Shown here in pieces: positions 8,707 through 16,998 of a stretch of DNA of 64,000 nucleotides. This DNA comes from Nocardia vulneris (GTDB lineage: Bacteria; Actinomycetota; Actinomycetes; Mycobacteriales; Mycobacteriaceae), in contig NZ_BDCI01000017.1 in assembly GCF_001613425.1 (NCBI RefSeq), positions 248,001 to 312,000 on the forward strand, in the 5' to 3' direction. Made by a program: the position numbers and the translations under genes. The notes beneath the pieces are model-generated. The model was not told where the DNA came from. It saw nothing but the letters and a program-made list of their open reading frames with translations, and did no database searches. Within the stretch, counting starts at the first letter, position 1. Each line of letters opens with the position of its first letter.

Positions 8707-9737
8707 CGGCTGACCCCCGGTGCGAGATCCAGTGCCTGTGCGGCGGTGCGCAGTACGTCGAGCTGGTCGTCGAGATCGGCGGCGAGCACGGTCAAGCCGA
8801 GGGTGGTCACCCCGGCCGCCGCGTACTCCGACATTCGCGCGCCGATGCTGTGCGCGTCGCCGAGCAGTGCGGTGCGCCGGATCAGGTCCAGCGGTACCGC
8901 CGCTGCGGCACCGGTCCGGTCACCGGCCGCCACCAGCTGATGGACCCGCTGGACCTGCTCGCCGTAACCCATGTCGGTCGCCACGCCCGCGTAGACGCCC
9001 GTACCACGCCCGAGCGCAAGGAAATTCGCGTAGTAGGGCCGCAACGCGACCGCGGCGGATTCGGCATCGGGTCCGACGCCGATGGGGATCGAGGGCAGCA
9101 CCCGGAAGCCGTCGAGGCTCACGCCGGCCTGGGATCGGCCGATCCGGATGTGGTCGAGCGCCCACGAGACGCGTTCGGGTGCGCAGAACGCGCCGATCCA
9201 GCCGTCGGCGATCGCACCGGCCAGCTCGAGCGCGCGCGGGCCGACACCGCCCAGAAGTATGGGCAGGTCGGGGCGTGGTTCGAAGGCGCGCAGCTGCGCG
9301 ACGGCCGCGGTGCCGTCCGGATCGTCCGGTGGCAGCCGCCAATGCGCACCCGAGTAGCGCACCGGTGCGCCGGACAGCGCGCAGCGCACCACTTCCACGT
9401 ATTCGCGCAGCCAGGCCAAAGGCCGGCGGATGTCCGCCCCGTACCAGCCACGCGCCACCTCCGCGGCCGATACGCCGAGCCCGAGTTCGAACCGCCCGCC
9501 GGACAGTTCGTCGAGGGTCAGCGCGGTCAACGCGGTCAGCACCGGGCTGCGGGCGGGCGCCTGGAGCAGCCCGGAGGCGAGGGTGAGCCGCGAGGTGACC
9601 GCGGCGGCGGCGCCGAGCACGCTCACGCCGTCACCGCGAAACCCTTCGGGTGCGAGCGCGTACTCGAGCCCGAGTCGTTCGGCGGCGGGAGCGAGGCGAA
9701 GGGCGTGTCGTGGGGTCAGGAACACCGCGAGCCGCAT
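8703..9737 (-). CDS. LLM-class (luciferase-like) flavin/F420-dependent oxidoreductase
   Basis: 344 residues with the bacterial luciferase-like TIM-barrel pattern: ALTLDELSGGRFELGLGVS near residue 75, DLPILLGGVGPRALELAG in the middle, and the C-terminal segment with an AAAGVTTLGL strand. The cofactor (FMNH2 or F420) cannot be decided from sequence. It is the first gene of the leftward LLM/A-PCP/P450 operon, so it probably oxidises or reduces the acid activated by the didomain or a late intermediate. The ATG faces the divergent promoter region shared with the second glycosyltransferase. Confidence 0.88.
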   Translation of the reverse strand: MRLAVFLTPRHALRLAPAAERLGLEYALAPEGFRGDGVSVLGAAAAVTSRLTLASGLLQAPARSPVLTALTALTLDELSGGRFELGLGVSAAEVARGWYGADIRRPLAWLREYVEVVRCALSGAPVRYSGAHWRLPPDDPDGTAAVAQLRAFEPRPDLPILLGGVGPRALELAGAIADGWIGAFCAPERVSWALDHIRIGRSQAGVSLDGFRVLPSIPIGVGPDAESAAVALRPYYANFLALGRGTGVYAGVATDMGYGEQVQRVHQLVAAGDRTGAAAAVPLDLIRRTALLGDAHSIGARMSEYAAAGVTTLGLTVLAADLDDQLDVLRTAAQALDLAPGVSR

Positions 9738-9928
9738 CGTTTCTCCTCGTCGTGCCGGGTACTGCGAGGTCGAACGATCCGCCGCGGCACTCGAGGATCA
9801 ACCGTGCCGTACTCGACGAGGCCGCTGCCGGTCTCGTACCGCCGCACCCGCACAGCGGTGCTGGAGTGATCTTCGAGCGGGCCCGTGGACGCTGTGCGCA
9901 CCGACTCTCTCTCGGACGGAGGCGAAGG
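9738..9928. promoter_or_regulatory. Divergent promoter region with TCGA-type heptamer direct repeats
   Basis: The only intergenic region between the two core operons, so both promoters must lie here. Three heptamers of the form TCGAxxx occur on the + strand at 9770 (TCGAACG), 9791 (TCGAGGA) and 9813 (TCGACGA), i.e. 21 and 22 bases apart, two helical turns. SARP regulators bind direct heptamer repeats of TCGAGxx type at about 11 or 22-bp spacing, and a SARP gene lies in the cluster. CCTCGTCG (9745-9752) and its complement CGACGAGG (9814-9821) also form an inverted repeat. The rightward gene has GGAGG about 7 nt before its ATG. Confidence 0.45.
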
Positions 9929-11140
9929 ATGCGCGTCCTGCTGGCGACGTGGAACATGCCGGGCCATCTGTACCCGATGGTGCCGCTCGGCTGGGCGTTA
10001 CGCGCCAGCGGTCACGACGTCGTGGTGGTGAGCAACCCGGATCTGGTGCCCGCGATCGTCGGCGCCGGTCTGCCCGCCCTGGGCGCGGGCCCGGAGTTCG
10101 ACTCCTACGCCCGGCTGCGGGACGAACTCGCACGCCGCTCCTGGAAGCCCGCCGCGCCCGAGCCGACCTCGGATCCGGTCGCCGCCGCGGAGCGGGCCCG
10201 GCGCCGCCGGCTCAACGGATTCCGGCTCGCCGCGGCCGCCGCGCAGGCGCAGGCGCCCGAAGCGGTCGCGTTCGCGCGGCGCTGGCAGCCGGATCTGATC
10301 GTCTTCGAGCCCGCCGGTTTCGTCGGCCCGCTGATCGGGACCTTGCTCGACGTGCCGACCGTGCGACACCTGTGGAGCATCGACTTCACCGCGCCCATCG
10401 CGGAATTCGAAGAGGACCTCATCGGCGAACTCGCCGCACCCTACGGGCTGACCCGCATCGGGGTGAACGGCGACAGCACCCTCGATCCCGCGCCGACGCG
10501 CCTGCAGGTCACGGATCGTCAAGTGCGCGAACCGATTCGCTTCGTCCCCTACAACGGCCCCGCCGTCCTCGAACCCTGGCTGCTCGAACCGCCCGCCCGG
10601 CCGCGGGTGGGCATCACGTGGGGTACTTCGCAGAGCCGCCTCGGTTTCGACCACATGGTGCTCGCGCCCCGCGTGGTGCGGGCGCTCGCGCGGCACGACG
10701 TCGAACTGGCCGTCGCGGTCACCGCGGACCAGCGCAAGCTGTTCGACCACATCCCCGACAATGTGGTGCACCTGGGCCCGGCACCGTTGCATCAGCTCGC
10801 CTCGACCTGTTCGATACTGGTCGACCAGGGCGGCGCGGGCGGCGTGCTGACCGCACTGGTGAACGGTCTACCGCAGCTGGTCATTTCGCAGATGCCGGAC
10901 GAGGTCTTCCACGGTCATCACGTGCGCGACAGCGGGGCCGGGTTGAACCTGCCCGGCGGTGATCTCACCGACGCCGAGATCGCGGCCGCGGTGGATCGGC
11001 TGTTCGAGGACGAATTCCACACCGCGGCAGGCGAGTTGCGCGACGATATGCTGGCCCGCCCGACACCGCTGGCCGTGGTCGAGCGGCTCGAGCGGCTGGC
11101 GCGCGCGGGTGCGCCTCAGCGAGCGGACGCCCCTCGATGA
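9929..11140 (+). CDS. GT1-family glycosyltransferase with altered donor-binding loop
   Basis: 403 residues, homologous along its length to the first glycosyltransferase of the cluster: MRVLLATWNMPGH with the N-terminal His at 13, RHLWSIDF, RFVPYNGPAV, RVGITWGTSQS. The C-terminal nucleotide loop, however, reads DQGGAGGVLTA from Asp299, so both the His and the Thr of the family HxGxGT motif are replaced. That may mean an altered donor, an auxiliary role like the P450-like activators of some macrolide glycosyltransferases, or reduced activity. It opens the core biosynthetic operon and overlaps the C-domain gene by 4 bases. Confidence 0.9.
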   Translation: MRVLLATWNMPGHLYPMVPLGWALRASGHDVVVVSNPDLVPAIVGAGLPALGAGPEFDSYARLRDELARRSWKPAAPEPTSDPVAAAERARRRRLNGFRLAAAAAQAQAPEAVAFARRWQPDLIVFEPAGFVGPLIGTLLDVPTVRHLWSIDFTAPIAEFEEDLIGELAAPYGLTRIGVNGDSTLDPAPTRLQVTDRQVREPIRFVPYNGPAVLEPWLLEPPARPRVGITWGTSQSRLGFDHMVLAPRVVRALARHDVELAVAVTADQRKLFDHIPDNVVHLGPAPLHQLASTCSILVDQGGAGGVLTALVNGLPQLVISQMPDEVFHGHHVRDSGAGLNLPGGDLTDAEIAAAVDRLFEDEFHTAAGELRDDMLARPTPLAVVERLERLARAGAPQRADAPR

Positions 11141-12432
11141 CCGACACCTCGGGCATTCGCTGGCTGGCCGGGCTTCCCGTGCCGCAGTGGCGGTTCTGGT
11201 ATCGCGAGCAGAAGCAGCCCGGCTATCGCGACGGCATCGATACCTTCGCCTTCCGGATCGGCGGCGCAGTGTCCGCCGACGCACTGGATCGGGCATTGCG
11301 CTGGGTGCTCGCGAGCCATAGCGCGTTGCGCACCAAGATAATCCGGGTCGGCGCTCGAGACACCCGGGTCGAGGTGATCGCACCGGAAGCGACGCCTTCG
11401 GTGCTGACGGTGCGCCGGGGCGAACCCGAAGCCGATTCGGCGGCCGTGCGCGCCTTCGCGGCCACGCCCTTCCGACTGGATGCCGAACTGCCGATCCGCG
11501 CACTGCTGTGCACCGACGACAAGGACCGGCACCTGCTCGTCGTGAGCGTGCACCACACCGCGTTCGACGGCTGGTCGGCGATCATCCTGTTCGACGCGCT
11601 CGGCGCGGCATACGCCCGTGCGCTCGCGGGACAACCTGATCCGGTTCCGGCACCCACCGACTTCCGTGCCAGTTGGGCCGAACAGGAGCGCTCGGCGGGC
11701 CCGGACGAACAGGAGGAACTGTTGCGATGGGGGCGCCAGCTCGTCGGGGTGCCGGATCTGCCGCTCCCGCACCCGGACTCGCCGGGCACCGAACTCAGCA
11801 GCGGAGCCGTGGACGAGTTGTGGTTCGCCTTGCCGAGCACGGCGTTTCGCAATATCGGCAGCACCACACCGAGCATGATCATGCTCGCCGCGTGGGCGCG
11901 AGCATTGCGAACATTCACCGGCGCAGCCGATTTCGCGATCGGTGTGCCGGTGAACGGCCGGGCGGCCGAGTCGAGCATCAACGCGGTCGGCTGCTTCGCC
12001 TCGGCGATCGCGCTGCGGTTCCGGCACGCCGGTGCCGACGATCCGCGCATCGACCTCGCCGCCGCGACCACCGGTCTGCTGCACGCGATGGACTACCAGT
12101 TCATGCCGCTCGAACAGATCATCCGGCTCGACCCGCAGCGCGATCCGCGCCGGATGCCGTTCTGCCAGGCCGGGTTCGTGGTGCAGACCGGTGCGAGCGT
12201 CACCCTCGCGCTCGCCGGCACCGAGGTCGAGTACCTGCACCGGCCCAAACAGGAGTCGTCGTACGAGTTGACGCTCGAGGTGTGGTCCGGCGCGGAGCCG
12301 AAGGGCCGCCTCTGGTACCGCACCGACATCCTGACCCGCGATCGCGTCGAGTCGCTGCGCGAGCTGTGGCTCACCGAATTGTCCCGCTGCACGAGCGCGT
12401 TACGGGAGGTGGAGCATGTCCGCAGCCACTGA
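11137..12432 (+). CDS. Free-standing condensation-domain protein
   Basis: 431 residues, the size of a single NRPS C domain with no attached A or carrier domain. The catalytic motif HHTAFDG is at residues 139-145 (second His is the catalytic one), with downstream family signatures such as FAIGVPVNGR and the GCFASAIALRF segment near residues 265-295. It should catalyse amide or ester bond formation between an acyl-carrier thioester and a nucleophile, which may be free or carrier-bound. With the two adenylation-carrier proteins in the same cluster it is the obvious coupling enzyme. It overlaps the glycosyltransferase by 4 bases and the NAT gene by 17. Confidence 0.9.
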   Translation: MTDTSGIRWLAGLPVPQWRFWYREQKQPGYRDGIDTFAFRIGGAVSADALDRALRWVLASHSALRTKIIRVGARDTRVEVIAPEATPSVLTVRRGEPEADSAAVRAFAATPFRLDAELPIRALLCTDDKDRHLLVVSVHHTAFDGWSAIILFDALGAAYARALAGQPDPVPAPTDFRASWAEQERSAGPDEQEELLRWGRQLVGVPDLPLPHPDSPGTELSSGAVDELWFALPSTAFRNIGSTTPSMIMLAAWARALRTFTGAADFAIGVPVNGRAAESSINAVGCFASAIALRFRHAGADDPRIDLAAATTGLLHAMDYQFMPLEQIIRLDPQRDPRRMPFCQAGFVVQTGASVTLALAGTEVEYLHRPKQESSYELTLEVWSGAEPKGRLWYRTDILTRDRVESLRELWLTELSRCTSALREVEHVRSH

Positions 12433-13321
12433 CGACCCACGAGTGGGCGCCTACCTGCGCAGGCTCGGATTCGACGGGGTCCCCGAGCGGTCGGTCGCGG
12501 CGCTCGCCGAACTGCACGCCGCCCACGCCGCCCGGGTGCCGTTCGAAACACTCTGGCACACACCGTCGATCGCGGTCGGCGACGCCGTCGAGCGCATCGT
12601 CGGCCAGGGCCTGGGCGGCATCTGCTACCACCTCAACGGGGCGTTCGGCTGGTTGCTCGACCAGCTCGGCTACGACGCACGACTGCGTCCGGCGGCCACC
12701 CAGAGCCGGTTCGCCCCGAGCGCGCAGCCACCCACCGGCACGCACGTCGTGCTCACCGTCGACAACCTGCCCGCAGCGGACAATCCGGCCGGGCGCTGGC
12801 TGCTCGATGTCGGTGCGGGCGAGGGTTTTTCGCGACCGATTCCGCTGATCCCGGGCGAGTACGCGCGCGGCGACTTCCGCTATCGGCTGCGTCCGTCCGA
12901 TCTCGACCCGCACTGGTGGCGCTTCGACTACGACCGGCACGAGTCCTGCCGCGGCGTCGATTTCGCGCTGACCGAGGTGGCCTACGCCGAACTGGTAGAG
13001 ATCTATACCCGGATGGCGGAGACCGATATGGCGATCTTCTTCCGCTACGGGTGGGTGAAGCGGCACGACGAGTCCGGTTTCGACGAGTTGATCGGCACGC
13101 AGCTGTCGAAGGTCACCGCGGCGGGCCGCGCTGTCCGCACAATCGCTGACCAGGACGACTATTTCGACATCCTGGCCACCGTCTTCCAGCTGACAGTCCC
13201 CGAGGCGCGCGCCGAGCGGGCAGCGTTGTGGCAGCGCGTGGTCACCGAATGGTCGGCGCAACGCTTCCGGGACGACTGGGCGCCGGCCCGCGCCGGAGCC
13301 GACGCCGACGCGACCCGATGA
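12416..13321 (+). CDS. Arylamine N-acetyltransferase-fold acyltransferase / possible amide synthase
   Basis: 301 residues of the NAT family. The Cys-His-Asp triad is readable: Cys70 in LGGICYHLNG, His110 in GTHVVLTVDN, Asp131 in WLLDVGAGEG. In most NATs the Cys motif is RGGxCxExN; here the Arg is Leu and the Glu is His, which suggests a specialised acyl acceptor. Relatives such as RifF release polyketide chains by forming an amide. Position between the free C domain and the A-KR-ACP protein makes a chain-transfer or release role likely, but arylamine acylation of a precursor is an alternative. Confidence 0.86.
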   Translation: MSAATDDPRVGAYLRRLGFDGVPERSVAALAELHAAHAARVPFETLWHTPSIAVGDAVERIVGQGLGGICYHLNGAFGWLLDQLGYDARLRPAATQSRFAPSAQPPTGTHVVLTVDNLPAADNPAGRWLLDVGAGEGFSRPIPLIPGEYARGDFRYRLRPSDLDPHWWRFDYDRHESCRGVDFALTEVAYAELVEIYTRMAETDMAIFFRYGWVKRHDESGFDELIGTQLSKVTAAGRAVRTIADQDDYFDILATVFQLTVPEARAERAALWQRVVTEWSAQRFRDDWAPARAGADADATR

Positions 13322-16300
13322 GTACCGCCTTCGTCCAGCAGATCTTCGCCAGGCCGGATGTGCTGGACTGCCTTGCGATTCCCGCCGAGGTACCCGGTGA
13401 ATACCGCGTCTACGTCGTGCCCTCGGCCGACGCCGATCCGATCGAAGTGCAGCGCGAGCTGAGCCGGACACCGAAGATCGCGGTCCGCGTAGTGCGCCGG
13501 ATTCCACGGCGGCCCGACGGCGCGCCCGACCTCGCGGCCCTACCGGAGGCGCAGGCGGCCGAGGACTGGGTGTCGGTGCGCTATCCGCTCGGCCACCGCC
13601 GGGTCGGGGTCCACCGCCCCGCGCAGCACCATGCGTCATCCACGGTCCGGCGCCTCGCGCAGGCGGCAGGTCCCGAACTCGTTGTCACCCGGACCGATCC
13701 GCGCACTCTCCCGGAGGCGCTGCGCGCGGCGTCGGCCACCGCGCACTCGGTGGTGACCGTCGGGCCGGACGGCGAGACCCGCATGCCCTACGACCGATTG
13801 CTCGAGCGCGGACTGCGGCTCGCCGCCGGGCTGTCCGGGCGGGGGTTGCCGCCCGGTGCGAAAGTCGTACTGGCGCTGAGTGATCTCGCCGACTACGTGG
13901 TGGCCGTCTGGGGTTGTCTTCTGGGCGGCTTCGTGCCGGTCACCACGGTCGAGCCGAAGCGTGACGACGTGGGTGTGCTCGTCGCGCTGTCGCAACGGTT
14001 GTCGGATGCGCCGATACTGACCTCCCCCGCGCTCGCCGAAGCGCTGGAACCGGCCGTCACCGTCGGCGAATTGTGCACGGCGGCAGCGCTGCCCGTGGCC
14101 GACGTGCACGCGCCCGACCCTGACGATGTCGCGGTGCTCGTGCTCTCCTCCGGTAGCACCGGGCGCCCCAAGCTGATTCAGCTCACCCATCGCGCGATCG
14201 TGGAGAACGCGCTGGCGGCCCGCCAGGTCGACCTGATCCGCGCCGGTGAGACCAGCCTCAATTGGCTGCCCTTCGACCATGCCCCGGCCCTGGTGATGTA
14301 TCTGCTGCGGGACGCGGTGCTCGGCTGCACGAGCGTGCACGCGAGCACGAGCTACATCACCGCAGCACCGCTGCGCTGGCTCGACTTGCTGGAGCGGCAC
14401 CGAGTGGCGCACACCTGGTCGGCCAACTTCGGCTACCGGATGCTCACCGCGGCCCTCGAACAGGCGCCGCAGCGGCAGTGGGATCTCTCGGCCCTGCGCA
14501 CCCTGCTCAATGCCGGGGAACAGTGCATCCCGTCTGTGGTCGAGGGATTCCTCCGGGAACTGGGGCGTTTCGGCGTCACGGCGGCCAACTTCGTGCACAT
14601 GTGGGGCATGGCGGAAACCGCGACGGCCGCCTCGTGCGCGTACTTCGACGCCGCGGACAATATCGTGACCCACGCCGGCATCGACTACATCAGCATGGGG
14701 GCACCCGCGCCGGGCAGCCGGTTGCGGATCGTCGACGAAAACCTGCTTCCGCAGGACGAATACACGATCGGCCGGTTACAGGTGCGGGGCAGCCGAGTGA
14801 CGCCCGGGTATCTCGACAGTCCGGCGGCCAACGCCGCCGCGTTCACCGTCGACGGCTGGCTCGACACCGGCGACCTGGCGTTCCTGGCCGACGGCAAGCT
14901 CGTGATCACCGGTCGCGCCAAGGACGTGGTGGTGGTCAACGGGGCCAAGTATCACAGCCACACCATCGAAGAGCTGGTGCACGAGATCGAGGGCGTCCGG
15001 CGCGGGTACGTCGCCGCGGTGGGCATCGCCGATCCCGATCTGGGCACCGAGCTGCTCGGGATTTGTTATGTACCAACAGATTCCGGTGACCAACAGCGGA
15101 CCGCGGCGCGGATCACCGCGACGGTCGGCGAGCGGCTCGGCCTGCCGGTCGGCGTGATCGCCGCGATCACCGCGGCCGAATTCCCGCGTACCACCGGCGG
15201 AAAGATCCAGCGGGCGGTCCTGGCGCGACGGCTGGCCGACGGCGAACTCGCGGACCGCGTCGTCGGCGGGGTCGGCGGTGCGTCCGGAACGACGCCCGAC
15301 TGCGTCTATGTCACCCGGTGGCAGCCGGTCCCGCCGTCGCCGCGGCACGCCGGCGGTTTGCGTGGACCCATCGTGCTGTTCGCCGACAAGTCCGGTGTCG
15401 CCGAGGAATTCATGAGGCAGGTGCCGGGTGAGTACCTGGTTGTCCGGAAGGGCGCCGGGTTCCGGCGTACCGGGGACGGCTACGTCATCGATCCGGACCT
15501 CGATGAGCATTGGGCGGCGGTCCGGCCGACACTCGGCACACCGCAGACAGTCGTTTATCTGTGGAGTCTTGCCGCCGAAACCGATTCGTGTGCAGAGCAT
15601 CTCGTCCGCGCCATCCAGTGCTGCACACATGACGGCGCCGGCCCGAGATTGATCACGGTGAGCCGGGGTGCGCGCGTGCTCACCGGAACCGAGTCCGGCA
15701 TCGTCGCGGCCGCGGCCACCGCGGCCGTCACCGCCGTGTACCGGCAGGAGTATCCCGGTAGCGAGGCGGTGCACATCGATCTGGCCGAGAGTGCACCGCA
15801 ACGCACCGCCCGGGATCTGGCCATCGCGCTCGCCGATCACAGCACCGCGTACCCGGAAGTCGCCTGGCGGCAGGGGCGTCCGCATCTCCCCGCCCTGACC
15901 GCGGTCGACGCGCCCGTCATCGAACCGAGCCCGCTGCGTGCGAATGGACGCTACGTCGTGCTGGGCGGCGCGGGCGGTATCGGCACCGAGCTGGTGCGTA
16001 ATCTTGCCGCCACCTCGCGCGCCCAGTTCCTGATCATCGGCAGGCGGGCGCTCGACGCACCGGACAGCACAGCGTTGCAGGATAATTGGCGCAGGCTCTG
16101 CGACGCATCCGCACAGGCCGATTACGCGGCCGTCGATCTTCGCGACGAGGCCGCCGTGCGCGCGGCGGTGACGACCGCCGAAAACCGGTGGGGTGCACCG
16201 CTGGACGGCGTGATCCACCTGGCAGGCGAGTATCGGCTGCGCCCGCTGCGTGCCGAGCGGCCCGCCGACTGGGATCTCACCGCCACCGGTCACCTGCGCG

Positions 16301-16998
16301 GCCTGCTGGTGGCCGCGGAACTCGTCCGGGAGCGCCCCGGCTCCCGACTGATCGTCGGCTCCTCACTGATGGGTGAGTTCCCCGCGGCGGGCTGCGCGGC
16401 GTACGCCGCCACGAACGCGCTGTCGCGTGCGCTCACCGCGGAACTGCGCCGGCGCGACGGCACGCCGATCACCCGGCTCGCCTGGAGCCTCTGGCGCGAG
16501 ACCGGCGTCAACGCCGGGAACCGGTACGAAGCCGCCGCGGCCGCACGGGGTTTCCTCGCGCTGCGGCCCGACGACGCGGTCCGCTTGACCGTGGAGACGC
16601 TGGGCCGCCCGCCCGGCGACTATCAGATCGGCATCGACCGGCGCGGCACCGATGTGCGCGCCCTCGTCGACGACGCCCGCGACCTCGCGCTGACCGAACC
16701 GGCCGGGGCGGCACCGCCGGTGGACCTGACACCGGTGGCCGTGACGACCCTCGGGCACATGATCCGGGCGCTGGACGGATTCACCGGCCTGCCGCTGTCG
16801 GCGCACACGCCCCTCAGCGCGCTGGGCCGCACCTCGGTACAGATGGTGCAGGTACACGCCCGCCTGGAGGGCGCGCTCGACACCGCGATCCCGCATGAGA
16901 TGTTCTTCGCGGCAACCACACTCGGCGCCCTGGCGGGCGCGTTGCACGAGTCGGGTCAACAAGCCTCGGTGTTCGGGCCCGCCACCTCGGCCACATAG
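13318..16998 (+). CDS. Adenylation-ketoreductase-acyl carrier protein (A-KR-ACP) synthase
   Basis: 1226 residues from the ATG overlapping the NAT stop. Residues 1-~95 look like a detached adenylation lid (GEYRVYVVPSADADP, then RRIPRRPDGAPDLAAL, where the family Lys is lost). A full ANL domain follows (A3 SSGSTGRPK near 277, LNWLPFDHAP, WSANFGYR, WLDTGDLAF, RTTGGKIQ near 625). Residues ~660-870 match the structural half of a PKS ketoreductase, then the NADPH loop GGAGGIGTELV near 882, Ser in GSSLMG near 1013 and YAATN near 1028. The C-terminal carrier has GRTSVQMVQ with the Ser near 1172. No KS or AT is present. It should activate an acid, reduce a beta- or alpha-keto group and hold the product as thioester. 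Confidence 0.9.
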   Translation: MSTAFVQQIFARPDVLDCLAIPAEVPGEYRVYVVPSADADPIEVQRELSRTPKIAVRVVRRIPRRPDGAPDLAALPEAQAAEDWVSVRYPLGHRRVGVHRPAQHHASSTVRRLAQAAGPELVVTRTDPRTLPEALRAASATAHSVVTVGPDGETRMPYDRLLERGLRLAAGLSGRGLPPGAKVVLALSDLADYVVAVWGCLLGGFVPVTTVEPKRDDVGVLVALSQRLSDAPILTSPALAEALEPAVTVGELCTAAALPVADVHAPDPDDVAVLVLSSGSTGRPKLIQLTHRAIVENALAARQVDLIRAGETSLNWLPFDHAPALVMYLLRDAVLGCTSVHASTSYITAAPLRWLDLLERHRVAHTWSANFGYRMLTAALEQAPQRQWDLSALRTLLNAGEQCIPSVVEGFLRELGRFGVTAANFVHMWGMAETATAASCAYFDAADNIVTHAGIDYISMGAPAPGSRLRIVDENLLPQDEYTIGRLQVRGSRVTPGYLDSPAANAAAFTVDGWLDTGDLAFLADGKLVITGRAKDVVVVNGAKYHSHTIEELVHEIEGVRRGYVAAVGIADPDLGTELLGICYVPTDSGDQQRTAARITATVGERLGLPVGVIAAITAAEFPRTTGGKIQRAVLARRLADGELADRVVGGVGGASGTTPDCVYVTRWQPVPPSPRHAGGLRGPIVLFADKSGVAEEFMRQVPGEYLVVRKGAGFRRTGDGYVIDPDLDEHWAAVRPTLGTPQTVVYLWSLAAETDSCAEHLVRAIQCCTHDGAGPRLITVSRGARVLTGTESGIVAAAATAAVTAVYRQEYPGSEAVHIDLAESAPQRTARDLAIALADHSTAYPEVAWRQGRPHLPALTAVDAPVIEPSPLRANGRYVVLGGAGGIGTELVRNLAATSRAQFLIIGRRALDAPDSTALQDNWRRLCDASAQADYAAVDLRDEAAVRAAVTTAENRWGAPLDGVIHLAGEYRLRPLRAERPADWDLTATGHLRGLLVAAELVRERPGSRLIVGSSLMGEFPAAGCAAYAATNALSRALTAELRRRDGTPITRLAWSLWRETGVNAGNRYEAAAAARGFLALRPDDAVRLTVETLGRPPGDYQIGIDRRGTDVRALVDDARDLALTEPAGAAPPVDLTPVAVTTLGHMIRALDGFTGLPLSAHTPLSALGRTSVQMVQVHARLEGALDTAIPHEMFFAATTLGALAGALHESGQQASVFGPATSAT

